In this document: positions 18,301 to 26,404 of the stretch, one piece after another
How the letters are laid out: each line of letters starts with the position of its first letter
How positions within the stretch are numbered: the first letter of the stretch is position 1
Assembly: GCA_029856105.1 (NCBI GenBank)
Contig: JAHQWH010000193.1
Span: 1-64,000, forward strand
From: Promethearchaeia archaeon
Lineage (GTDB): Archaea; Asgardarchaeota; Lokiarchaeia; Sigyniarchaeales; SOKP01
DNA length: 64,000 nucleotides
Reading direction: 5' to 3'
The notes under the pieces: model-generated
What the model saw: only the letters and a program-made list of their open reading frames with translations
Databases searched by the model: none
What the model was told of the DNA's origin: nothing
Made by a program: the position numbers and the translations under genes

Positions 18301-19795
18301 AAATATCGTTTTTGAATTCTTTTAATTTCTCCTTTTCCTCGATTAGCCTCTCCGTATTAATCTCGTTATCAGAAACAACTACTTTCTCAAAAAGAAAGTC
18401 GAGGCATAAATAAAATTTAGTTCTAAATAAAAAAGCTTTTTTAGTTCTAATTTCTCCTTCAAAAAAATAATTGCTAATTAAGTCGTAAATTAAAGGAAAA
18501 ATATCTTCTTTCAATTTTAAAGGTTCATAATGGTAAGAAGCTTTATACCTCTTAAAAATATCAGAAAGAGAGATAACGCTATTTTTGTTCAGTTGGTTAT
18601 AGATTTCCTCAATAATAATTTTTTTACCTTGACTAAGGTTTTGAAGATAACGATTGAATTCTACCGCATTATCTAAGATCCTCAAATTTATGGTGTAATT
18701 AAGATTAATGTACAAGATGATCTCTTCTATACCATAACTCAAACCAAATGTTGTTTTAATTTGGTTTAAATCGATAAAGTTACGCTCTTCTAAGCGTTTA
18801 AACACAACTCTTTCAATATCTTCTATAAAGCGATGCCATATTAAAGATAATAAAATTACTAATTGTGTTACTTCTTTTAAGGTCCTTAAACTCCATCTTT
18901 CCCGTTCTTTTAATGTGTTATCTAAACTTCTTGTGATAAAAGAATAAATCCTCGCGGGATTATAATCAATTAACCAGGAATATATATCTAGAACATTAAC
19001 AAGCCAAAAAGTAGTAGAAACCTCCGCATCTTCAGAATCAAAACCAAATCCACCGTGACCTTTTTGAAATGAATAGAGAAATTGAATTTCTTTATCTTTT
19101 ACATCTGAATCTAAATCAAAGAATTTAAGACATAATAACTTAAAAATTATGGAAAAATCTTTTTTCCGATCGTTAATATATTGACGAAATTGCTCCTTGA
19201 ATAACCGTGCATCTACACCAAGAAGGAGTAAACTCTCAATTACAAAATATAGGGTTTTAACGTTAGGCGTTTTATTATCTTCTGCACATTCTTTATCTAG
19301 ACAGTGCAAAAATCCGCTGTTTCTTTTATGGTCGTAAATGAAGTTTTTAATTTTCCTGATATTTTCATTCTGACCCTTAGAAGAAAGATATTCCTTCAAA
19401 ACTCCTAACAATTTTAAACTTGCTAATGCAAAATACGATGACCAAACATCAGGTTTTTTGGTAGAATTTGGAGATGCTCTAAAACCTAATTGATCTTTTT
19501 CAACAATTTCAACTTCGCAACTTTTTATAAATTCTAAATATTTTTCTCCATTATCATTCTCTTTTTGTTTGAGATATTTCCTTAACAAGAGAAACCAATA
19601 TATATTCTCTAAAAGTAAGTTGGATTCATTTAACAAACTTTTGTTGTAAGTATGATATAATTCTAAGACTTTTTCGTAATCACTGAGGTAAAAACTCCCA
19701 ATTTCCCTTCTTTTAACAAAAACAAAGGATCTAAATGGTTCTTTTTTAAATTTCGTAATATAAGGATAGGCGGTCTTGTTTTCCACATTAGTCAA
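15383..19795 (-). CDS. 1470-residue toroid / long coiled-coil / winged-helix / TM-hairpin protein
   Basis: The modules are, in order. Residues about 100-330 hold repeats like those of prenyltransferase/terpenoid-cyclase alpha-alpha toroids (DVWSSYFALASLKLLG; GFLHCLD; GGFGFDSEDAEVSTTFWLVN). Residues about 450-1320 are almost uninterrupted, highly charged coiled coil. At about 1335-1385 a winged-helix-like segment (TLSFLQNELKIKKQQIQKHL, then SAGKLNGKFDP) resembles the end of PCI-type or ESCRT-type helices. Two hydrophobic helices at about 1415-1462 and a basic KKRKEDKI end anchor it. No enzyme motif is visible. The layout suggests a membrane-tethered cytosolic rod, but function is unknown. It has its own promoter (TATA-like box near 19845-19855). 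It is not an SMC protein: no Walker motifs. Confidence 0.85.
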   Translation of the reverse strand: MTNVENKTAYPYITKFKKEPFRSFVFVKRREIGSFYLSDYEKVLELYHTYNKSLLNESNLLLENIYWFLLLRKYLKQKENDNGEKYLEFIKSCEVEIVEKDQLGFRASPNSTKKPDVWSSYFALASLKLLGVLKEYLSSKGQNENIRKIKNFIYDHKRNSGFLHCLDKECAEDNKTPNVKTLYFVIESLLLLGVDARLFKEQFRQYINDRKKDFSIIFKLLCLKFFDLDSDVKDKEIQFLYSFQKGHGGFGFDSEDAEVSTTFWLVNVLDIYSWLIDYNPARIYSFITRSLDNTLKERERWSLRTLKEVTQLVILLSLIWHRFIEDIERVVFKRLEERNFIDLNQIKTTFGLSYGIEEIILYINLNYTINLRILDNAVEFNRYLQNLSQGKKIIIEEIYNQLNKNSVISLSDIFKRYKASYHYEPLKLKEDIFPLIYDLISNYFFEGEIRTKKAFLFRTKFYLCLDFLFEKVVVSDNEINTERLIEEKEKLKEFKNDIYNMTLKLENTIPQIREEIESYLLLDEVEIAKERLKFIMRDALMEADFLNENIETGFSQELIYINLQATLGSEISQWNKTYSLLQNRLNELNNYLQGRIQEKEQLKKYIVILDELDTKVYDIQDYINRELDTFKNFVVEILEDGYSKEKFDLIVQAFNKISQYINKYDEIVYKISHQITAKEKKVVKKHRKIINNWVNFKEKFDSIFADYTNGFQFFNELNEKIGNVKDNIQTGILEIKENVKNKVINNQFHDAVKAIKKETDILLKQKTEEIKDLKSIVKKEIKFKQKLYLLYKYLQEKLDRLEENIIDLVAEQVQNIKEKVIEERNRAKIEDFDNFISSTITRFKDKLENYKIYLAQNRVKKIVDIVNGFDKILIEFNEHNNKFSKKLNVLKEIVDKFEENSITTIQWNKFKDFISEEITKLKEEYVDNIISNEIILMSKEENTDKIDIKKLAGKIDLKCKAVIPRIKNLIEISKLQGDLFEDKKELIVHTEEYYKSRELKNYVDNRILKQTQESIGKFLALYDSCIKNKTLGVNLLEIQNRIDDLSKLEESVNKRYDVKIKELNVDEARIENMELKKGVNSIINNNRLAIDNIKQNLILFNELLNFISSKYSALQIELNNQFDKFSEDIKKIESYEKMREILENRKKKVESKFKQVDEKIEEKLNLVINNTYESRKFEIEAREFYIKKKNETLKRYEEKVYLTNEQINTFRFETCRGKLLIDINRNKIHLSQLLGTLQARVEDYIETEQFKRAYLKVNKRQKNIEQEIKDVNKRNKELIKEFNKQSNNFETKNKHIIADFDHFIKEFSDILREKVKSLEELVIKSYVEMAIKAVANEFLTLSFLQNELKIKKQQIQKHLISLISAGKLNGKFDPQIGLYYENPDVLAKLDEKELEVIKKMNFRVYMFIRRLKNFTNQYGSIIAFFASILTISYYIFRLTGENPIIILIPVLLTLIVFFFFFVKKRKEDKI

Positions 19796-20182
19796 CTAAA
19801 AAACCCCAGCAAACGTTATAATAATAATAAAAATTTGAGAATATATTTTTTTGTAATTGTTTTTTATTTCAGCTTTTCGAACTTTTATTAGATTGTTAAA
19901 TAAAGTAAAAAAGAATAGAAATAAAAAAATAAAAGAAATTTATAAGGGCGGGTCACTGTTAAAACTCAGCGTGGTATTTATTCCCATGTCATCGTACATT
20001 AATGGCATTTGAGTTGCGATTAGTGGCATAAATTTATTCCACGGTATGAAATTAATAACAAAGAAAAACGCGTTACTTATCGTCTGATTTTGATCTAATT
20101 ATCTGTTGATAATAATAAGTCTTATAAATAAAAAAATAAAACAAAAAAAGAAAATTTAATGAGCGAATTGCTCATATTTTTT
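19796..20182. other. intergenic region with a possible gene remnant
   Basis: No complete gene is visible. On the minus strand a frame from 20098 to the stop at 19940-19942 is open for 52 codons. It reads like protein (NAFFFVINFIPWNKFMPLIA, then MPLMYDDMGINTTLSFNS) and uses more G+C-rich codons (GCG, CCG, ACG, CTG, GAC) than the flanks. It has no usual start codon at its head. The only in-frame ATGs give about 29 residues or fewer. It may be the 3' end of a decayed membrane-protein gene. The part nearest 19795 holds the TATA-like box for the 1470-residue gene. Confidence 0.35.
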
Positions 20183-21565
20183 TTAGCCTAAAAAATCTGC
20201 TTCGGTCGGTTTTTCGACAATATCTAATAAGTTATATTCTATAATCAATTGTAAAACGCCCTTAACTTGCATACCATGATTGTAGAGGTTATTCGCATCG
20301 TCCAAATTCCTCCAACAGAAGGGACACTCTGTTAGCAAGAAGTCTGCCCCTACTGCGTTAGCTTCATCGCACCTCAAACTAGCCGTTCTAATCGAGAAAT
20401 CAGGGTATCCTGCTCGAACGCCACCCCCAGCTCCACAGCACATAGAATTCATTTTTATTCGATACATTTCGTTAAACTTGAGTCCCACATCTTCCTCTAG
20501 CTTTTTAAGTATAACTCGCGGTTTATCGAACCATTCGTCAATCATTTTATTAACTTTTCTCATATCGAACATGAGGTTCTTAGATTCTCTGATCATTTCC
20601 TGTTCCATATCGATCGCGAAGTGTCTCCCCGTATGGCAGGGGTCGTGGTAGGTAATTACTTTTCCCTTTAATTCCTTGTTAGCTTTAAACTTTATCTTCT
20701 CTTTTTGAATAAGCGTAGTTATTAATTCAAAGGCGTGTAAGGTTTTAAAAGGAAGTTTTTCACCTTCTGCCATCCACTTTGGATAATCAATCGTTATCGT
20801 TCTGTAGCATCCAGCACACGAGAAATAAACCATCTCCAAATCCTTAAAATTTTCAAGATTCTTTCTCATTAATTCCTGTGCTGTTTCTACTGCACCAATT
20901 CTAAAGAAAGGGCTCCCACAACACACTTCTTCTTCAATTAAAGTAAAATTGATTCCTAATTTCTCGAAAAGTTTTGCGGTCGCTATGGCGACTTCTATTT
21001 GACGATAACTAGCAGTACATCCTACGTAATAACCTACTTTTGCACCTTTATTATTAACGAACTTTCCTAAACCAGCATCTTTTGCCCATTTAAATCGTTC
21101 TTCAGCTTTGCCACCATATGGATTGTTCAATTCTTTGACTAATCTATCAACCAATTCGTGTTTTTCGATCATAGGTACTCCTGATTCTATTAACGCAGCC
21201 CGTAAAGATTCGATAATATCTACGGTAGGGATTTTATTTTCGCATTGAGCAGAACATTGACCACATGTTATGCAGGGCAAAATGACATCTCTTACATCTT
21301 CAGAAAATTCTAAATCTCCGCTTAATATCGACCTAGCTATCCACATCTTGCCAGCGTTCCAAAAAGCTTCCCATCCGTATTCTATACCAGCAGGACACGA
21401 ATCAATCATACCTTCGTAAAGAATGGTACCTTGTTTTCCAGTGAATTCCCCTATTCCCTCTCTACTAGGCTCGCCCGAATAAGCAAACCTACACGCTTTA
21501 CAGTGGATACACTTATATATTTCCTTCTCCAATTCTTTTAATCTTTCCATTCCAGTTTTAGCCAT
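20183..21565 (-). CDS. CCG-domain Fe-S oxidoreductase subunit (HdrD/GlpC/GlcF-like)
   Basis: This 460-residue protein has an N-terminal ferredoxin-like region. One cluster motif is CIHCKACR with its fourth Cys far away near SCPAG at about 58; the second is complete, CITCGQCSAQCENKIP at about 98-113. Two CCG domains follow: YVGCTASYRQ...EVCCGSPFFR with CAGCYRT, and YHDPCHTGRH...SMCCGAGGG with CPFCWRN. These bind the noncubane Fe-S clusters of heterodisulfide reductase HdrD and relatives such as GlcF and LldE. It would pass electrons between a flavin dehydrogenase and a disulfide or quinone-type acceptor. It is directly downstream (22 bp) of an FAD oxidase on the same strand, so the two form one module. 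Confidence 0.92.
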   Translation of the reverse strand: MAKTGMERLKELEKEIYKCIHCKACRFAYSGEPSREGIGEFTGKQGTILYEGMIDSCPAGIEYGWEAFWNAGKMWIARSILSGDLEFSEDVRDVILPCITCGQCSAQCENKIPTVDIIESLRAALIESGVPMIEKHELVDRLVKELNNPYGGKAEERFKWAKDAGLGKFVNNKGAKVGYYVGCTASYRQIEVAIATAKLFEKLGINFTLIEEEVCCGSPFFRIGAVETAQELMRKNLENFKDLEMVYFSCAGCYRTITIDYPKWMAEGEKLPFKTLHAFELITTLIQKEKIKFKANKELKGKVITYHDPCHTGRHFAIDMEQEMIRESKNLMFDMRKVNKMIDEWFDKPRVILKKLEEDVGLKFNEMYRIKMNSMCCGAGGGVRAGYPDFSIRTASLRCDEANAVGADFLLTECPFCWRNLDDANNLYNHGMQVKGVLQLIIEYNLLDIVEKPTEADFLG

Positions 21566-21587
21566 TTTTTTTTACCTCCTTACTCAG

Positions 21588-23075
21588 TTATGGAAGAGCA
21601 AGCCTCCCAGGATGCATTATCATATTAGGGTCAAAAATCTTCTTCAGCGTTCTCAAATATTTCCAATACATTCCTGCTTGAGAATAAGTGAGGGGCGCGT
21701 GGATGTATGGATCTGGCCTGTAATTAATCCATCCTTGTTTAAGTGCGTACTCTGTTGTTTCTCTATTCATCTCTTGAACTTTTTCGATATCTGATTGTTT
21801 TGTGCTATCGAAACAAATGATGGGCATACAAATTGCTTGCCTACAACGCTCAATGCTCGCGATCCACATAACTGGGGGGAAACCATATTTCTCCATAGCA
21901 GCCGTATACATATTAGCAAAATGGGCGCATTCGTTCCAAGGGGTATAGAATGTGATAAATAAGAATCCTGCCTCCCAAAACGCATATGGAACCGCGATCT
22001 TATTGGGTTTCTTCAATCTGCTTGCGATTTGTTTGGGATGTAGTTCCTGAGGTTTCATGCTATCAGGGTCTTTAGCTCTATTTTTTTTGAAATCTTCAGC
22101 CATTTTATTGATTCTATTAACCACGTAATCTAACTCTTCTTGAGTTTGTGCCCAGCACTCCCAATTCATCCACCACTTACTAATTCCCATCTGTTCGTAG
22201 AACTCGTAATCGTGAGGGACTTTATCTTTTGGCCAACGTGTCATCACCAAAGGGTAATTCCCACCTTGAACCATAACGGTGTTGTGAGCAATCCCGAATT
22301 CCTGTTTCCCAATTTCGAGGGTTAAATCTTGCATATCCTCAGGATTGGACATACCCCATACAACCACAGTCTTAAATTTTGGATGTGGGTATATTTTAAC
22401 TGCAACTTTAGTCATTACGCCTAGAGCACCTTGTGAACCCATCAAAAAGGACCAGATATCTGGACCTAGTCCGTATTTATAGAATGGTTTAGCAAATGGA
22501 AGAGCCCAAGAGCCAGTTCGTACTATATCTCCGTTTGGAAATACTATCTCACCGCACATAAAGTTATCACCTTGTGGGCCAACGGAACTAGTGTAAAGGG
22601 AAAATCCTCGATCGATAGCATCTCCCATTACGGTAGAAGCTGGTGGAGCACCGTCTGGTACTGGAGGTGCCCACTCTGGATAATTTTTGTGCATGTAAGC
22701 CCAAAGCCCCCCAATCGTGACTCCCGGTTCCACTACAACGTATCGATTCTCTGTATCGACTTCGATGATTCTATTCATTCTACCTAAATCAAGCATAACT
22801 CCAGCAGGCTTAATGGTTGGACACGCAAAGCCGCCAGATAGTCCGCCTGAAATCGGTGAGACTCCAATTTTTTCTGCAGAGCAATAAAGCAGTATTTTAC
22901 GAATCTCTTCCATGTATTTAGGGCGTACGACGATATCAGGAATTTGGGATTCTAATCCCATTACAGATTTGGAAAGATATGACGCTGTAATTGCCTTGTT
23001 ATTGGTAGCGTACTCCTTGCCTACAATACCAATCATGGCATCTAAATCTTTATCATCTGGTAATTTATAGCTCAT
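21588..23075 (-). CDS. FAD-linked oxidase, GlcD-like (FAD_binding_4)
   Basis: This 495-residue protein has the PCMH-type FAD domain: PDIVVRPKYMEEIRKIL at about 45-62, SPISGGLSGGFA at about 76-88, and VVVEPGVTIGGLWAYM at about 113-128. The following segment (GPQGDNFMCGEIVFPNGDIV, then GPDIWSFLMGSQGALGVMTK) is typical of glycolate, D-lactate and vanillyl-alcohol oxidases. The C-terminal cap ends FDPNMIMHPGRL, the usual close of this family. It oxidises a 2-hydroxyacid or alcohol-type substrate and hands electrons to the adjacent CCG Fe-S protein. It is clearly more distant from the two GlcD-like proteins at 39639 and 41635 than those are from each other, so a different substrate is likely. Confidence 0.92.
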   Translation of the reverse strand: MSYKLPDDKDLDAMIGIVGKEYATNNKAITASYLSKSVMGLESQIPDIVVRPKYMEEIRKILLYCSAEKIGVSPISGGLSGGFACPTIKPAGVMLDLGRMNRIIEVDTENRYVVVEPGVTIGGLWAYMHKNYPEWAPPVPDGAPPASTVMGDAIDRGFSLYTSSVGPQGDNFMCGEIVFPNGDIVRTGSWALPFAKPFYKYGLGPDIWSFLMGSQGALGVMTKVAVKIYPHPKFKTVVVWGMSNPEDMQDLTLEIGKQEFGIAHNTVMVQGGNYPLVMTRWPKDKVPHDYEFYEQMGISKWWMNWECWAQTQEELDYVVNRINKMAEDFKKNRAKDPDSMKPQELHPKQIASRLKKPNKIAVPYAFWEAGFLFITFYTPWNECAHFANMYTAAMEKYGFPPVMWIASIERCRQAICMPIICFDSTKQSDIEKVQEMNRETTEYALKQGWINYRPDPYIHAPLTYSQAGMYWKYLRTLKKIFDPNMIMHPGRLALP

Positions 23076-23290
23076 ATTTTTTTACCTTTTAATCAATCTT
23101 CATACTTTTTGATTTTTGAATAAAACAATTTTTATAATTCCGAAAATTAAATATTAGATTTTAAATTTGTCATAAAAGTTTTTCATAAACAGATGTATTT
23201 TTCTTATAATTGTATTGTTGAATTCTTAAAAATAGATTTGAATAATGGTAAGAATTAGAGTATAAATTTTTATTAAGAAATCGAATAGCC

Positions 23291-23671
23291 TTAAACTAAG
23301 TTAACTACTCTGTTGATTTCGGCATGTAGTTGAATTACAGAAAAGGGTTTTTCAATAAATGAAATAGCACCTATTTCAAGCGCTCGTCCTTTAATTGAAT
23401 TATCTGCGCTTGTAAAAATAACTTTAGTGTGGTTATTGAATTTCATCAATTCGATGGTCGCGTCAATTCCATTTTTAACTGGCATTCGATGATCCATTAA
23501 AATTACATCCGGTTTAGGCGAGAGGGATTTGAATTTTTCAATGGCTTCTTTTCCGTTGCTTGCTTTATCAACGACTTTAAATCCGAACGTCGTTAGCATC
23601 ATCTCGTATAATCTTTGCAACGACAAATCGTCTTCTACGATAAATACGGAAACCATTATACCAAATACCAT
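23291..23671 (-). CDS. single-domain response regulator (CheY-like receiver)
   Basis: This 126-residue protein consists of one receiver domain and nothing else. The acidic pair is in FIVEDD, the phosphoacceptor Asp is in VILMDHRMPVKNG, the Thr/Ser is in VIFTSADNS, and the Lys is in FIEKPFSV. MVSVFIVEDD suggests the second Met (start 23656) may be the true start; no ribosome-binding site separates the two. It would be phosphorylated by a histidine kinase that is not in this window. It lies 180 bp downstream of the longin-domain membrane protein on the same strand and probably has its own promoter. Confidence 0.9.
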   Translation of the reverse strand: MVFGIMVSVFIVEDDLSLQRLYEMMLTTFGFKVVDKASNGKEAIEKFKSLSPKPDVILMDHRMPVKNGIDATIELMKFNNHTKVIFTSADNSIKGRALEIGAISFIEKPFSVIQLHAEINRVVNLV

Positions 23672-23851
23672 TATTAATATATTCTAGGTTGAAATATTCA
23701 ACTCATTCATTTAAAAATTTCGAAATTTAATTAAAATTCTACTAATCAAGATAACACAAAAAACATTTTTTATTTAATAATTTCCATTTAAGTTATAGTT
23801 AAAATTAGTTAAAAAATAAAAAAGAAAAGGAAGGGAAAACTTATCTTTTTT

Positions 23852-24664
23852 TTAATTCTTTAAAAACCTTTTTGAAGAGAATCGTATGCCGGTAAACAGG
23901 AAAAACAAAGAGAAAATCAATGTTAACGGTAAATGTCCAATAACAATGTAGGCAAAAACAGGTTCTGATGAGTAAGCAAATAATACAATAGTTACCGCTA
24001 AATGGATGATAGAGTTCGCAATGGCAATTCTTCGATTTGGAGATAGAATACCAAAAAGAAAATTAGGAAATAGAAATAGAATTATGATATTTCCAGTTGA
24101 TAACAGAATCAAAGCCGGAAAAAATTTTGTGAACAGATCATCACCATAAAGAAATCGAGTTAGGTCAAGAGTCGCAAAAATAAAAAGAGTGGCATAAATA
24201 CTGAGCAAAATTAAAGGGTAGATTAGCGATCCGTTAATTAACCACGATATTGCCACTCTAATTATGGGGGAGCTTATAGTTTTTCCTTTTAAGTTGCTTT
24301 GAATGTTTTTTTCCATTTCTTCTTGAATGATTTTTTCTGTGTCATAATCAGGCGAATAGGAGTCGATAAATTCTTGTAAAATGTTTTTCAAAATCTTAGC
24401 AACTAATTCGTTGTTATCTTTTGAACTCACGATCGCGGCTCCGAGTATCCGTTCGTCTTGTTTTGGGACTACGATAAGTTTATTATTTTCCCCAAGATCA
24501 ACGGTTTTGACTGCCGTACCTAAGGCTTCTCTACTAAAATTAGTGATAGATGTGAAAAACCCTATTAATAAATTATCGTCGTACTTTTGTTCTCTCTTAA
24601 AATCTTTGGAATATAATAACCTTCCGTTTTCGTCCATAAGATAAAGATTTTTTAGCATACTCAT
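23852..24664 (-). CDS. longin-like domain protein with four TM helices
   Basis: Residues 1-105 have the beta-beta-alpha pattern of longin/roadblock-type domains: KNLYLMDENGRLLYSKDF, then LLIGFFTSITNFSREAL, strands VKTVDLG, NKLIVVPK, RILGAAIVSS, and a helix VAKILKNILQEFIDSY. A charged linker leads to four hydrophobic helices at about 139-166, 178-208, 213-232 and 236-262, and a basic end. Longin domains in eukaryotes sit on SNAREs, adaptor complexes and GEFs; in Asgard archaea they are abundant and often linked to small GTPases. It is the last gene of the ABC operon, 33 bp after the degenerate ATPase. A cytosolic sensing or scaffold role for the transporter is inference. Confidence 0.8.
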   Translation of the reverse strand: MSMLKNLYLMDENGRLLYSKDFKREQKYDDNLLIGFFTSITNFSREALGTAVKTVDLGENNKLIVVPKQDERILGAAIVSSKDNNELVAKILKNILQEFIDSYSPDYDTEKIIQEEMEKNIQSNLKGKTISSPIIRVAISWLINGSLIYPLILLSIYATLFIFATLDLTRFLYGDDLFTKFFPALILLSTGNIIILFLFPNFLFGILSPNRRIAIANSIIHLAVTIVLFAYSSEPVFAYIVIGHLPLTLIFSLFFLFTGIRFSSKRFLKN

Positions 24665-24697
24665 TCCTCATATTTTATTATAATTTGGTTTTAAATT

Positions 24698-26404
24698 TTA
24701 TATATTATCAACAAATTCTAAATATTCTCCAATGGAGGCAGTAGATTTTTTAAAACATTGCAAACGCGGACCAAATAATTCTGTTATCTTTACGATTACA
24801 TTATTTGTATTTGATTTAAGAAAAATCTTATATTTTTCATTCTTTCTTTCTTCAATTATTACTTCAATTTCTTCCATTTCTTTTAGTTTTCTAATTAAGA
24901 ACTCTTCAGGATCGTTTAGTTCTATCGTTACAATCTCGCCATATTGAGGCAATTCTTTAATATAATCCTTAAAAGCTCCTATTTTTGATGCTCTTTTGGT
25001 GATCGTTAAAATTTGGTCGCAATTTAATACGACCTCTTCAGATCCATGGAAGATCATAATCACGTGAAATTCTTGCTTAATTTTATCCATGTAATTGTTA
25101 AATTTTTCGTATTCAAATTTTCCTAGAATTCCATAAGGTATTGAAAACATAATAATCGTTGGTGTCTGGATTAAAGCGCGTGCTATTGAAAAAAGAAGAT
25201 ATTCTAAAGGTGTTAACTCTGAGAATTTCTTATTTTTCTTATTTAGCATCCCAGTTACTTCTAAAACATTTTTTAAGAACTGTTTTTTACGACTGTATTT
25301 ATATGTTGTATCCGAAATTAAATCTTCAATAATTTCATCTATACCTTGACCTAATCCTGCATCTTTTAAAATTGCGTTGAATGCGTTCTTTCTCTCTTTA
25401 TATCTCTCATTCAAATTTATCTTGTATTGAATTGCTTTCTTTACTTTCATATTTGTTATTACTGAGTCGTAAGCTGGAGGTAAAAGAAAAATTTTCTCTT
25501 TTTCTTTTTTTGATAACGATTTTATTGGGTGTCCAAAAATTTCTATTGACCCCATAAAATCTAGTTGAGAGCCTGCTATGGTCTCAAACAGATTCAATAA
25601 GTCCAATCTGTGATCGACATTATTTAAATACTCTTCGTCGTACATTATGCCAATAGACTTTCCTCTATGAATTTTAAAAGAAAGATTATTAATTACTTCT
25701 CCCACTGACACGCCGTTAAGAACTAAATATTGGGAATCTTCTTTTAAAGGTTCGAGATTGACTTGGTTAGAAACAATTTCACATATTTTTTCTATTATTT
25801 CAAGAACATGCAGAGGATTTTCTATATCCCAATTTCTTATAATTTCTTTTTCGTTAAATTTTCTTTCAGTAATAATCCTTGATAAGGATCTTGAAAATGA
25901 AAAGGATGGTAAAATTGGGTATTTTTCAAATTTAATTTTTAATTTAGTAGCGAAATTGGGATAACAGATTCGAATCTCTCTGTAGTATGGGTTATTTTTT
26001 ATTTGATAATTTTCAAACTTACTATCAATTAGTTCAACTTCATAGTCCAAAATTTCTAAGCGTTTTTGAAATTCTTGTCTAATAAGTCTTCTCATATGCC
26101 GGATGATCTTCATTGGATTAATAAGACCATCTTCATCGAAGTCTGGATTAAATATAATCTCACTGAAATCAATCTCATCTTCAATAGGGGTATAAATTTT
26201 TAATAATGGAACTCCTTTCTCAAAGACATCGCTATTAGTAAAAAATAGTACTTCAATAAAGGATTTTTTATAAATCAAATCAATAATAGAAGCAATTCCA
26301 AAAGTATTTTCTCTGTAAGTCATCCAAAAACGTTTAGAAACTCTGACTGCGTCCAAAACCTTTAATCTTAATCGTTCTAATTCTACTTCTCTAGATTTCT
26401 TCAA
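24698..26404 (-). CDS. degenerate ABC-type ATPase-like protein (pseudo-NBD)
   Basis: About 568 residues. The start is TTG 26404, seven bases after a GAGGTG ribosome-binding site inside the end of the upstream gene. Residues about 1-220 are a charged alpha/beta region I cannot assign. Residues about 225-500 align in order with an ABC nucleotide-binding domain: strand YLVLNGVSVGEVINNLSFKI, IEIFGHPIKSLSKKEKEKIF, and ELTPLEYLLFSIARALI at the signature helix. The catalytic motifs are gone: GKSIGIMYDEEYLNN replaces Walker A, ELTPLE replaces LSGGQ, and TIIMFSIPYG replaces Walker B D-E. The switch-like His in MIFHGSEEVV remains. It probably pairs with an active NBD encoded next door as a non-catalytic partner. 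Confidence 0.8.
   Translation of the reverse strand: MKKSREVELERLRLKVLDAVRVSKRFWMTYRENTFGIASIIDLIYKKSFIEVLFFTNSDVFEKGVPLLKIYTPIEDEIDFSEIIFNPDFDEDGLINPMKIIRHMRRLIRQEFQKRLEILDYEVELIDSKFENYQIKNNPYYREIRICYPNFATKLKIKFEKYPILPSFSFSRSLSRIITERKFNEKEIIRNWDIENPLHVLEIIEKICEIVSNQVNLEPLKEDSQYLVLNGVSVGEVINNLSFKIHRGKSIGIMYDEEYLNNVDHRLDLLNLFETIAGSQLDFMGSIEIFGHPIKSLSKKEKEKIFLLPPAYDSVITNMKVKKAIQYKINLNERYKERKNAFNAILKDAGLGQGIDEIIEDLISDTTYKYSRKKQFLKNVLEVTGMLNKKNKKFSELTPLEYLLFSIARALIQTPTIIMFSIPYGILGKFEYEKFNNYMDKIKQEFHVIMIFHGSEEVVLNCDQILTITKRASKIGAFKDYIKELPQYGEIVTIELNDPEEFLIRKLKEMEEIEVIIEERKNEKYKIFLKSNTNNVIVKITELFGPRLQCFKKSTASIGEYLEFVDNI

Noticed and set aside
22140-22787. Plus-strand open frames opposite the FAD oxidase gene
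   Set aside because: Shadow frames of a strongly conserved gene on the other strand; no family motif and no ribosome-binding site.
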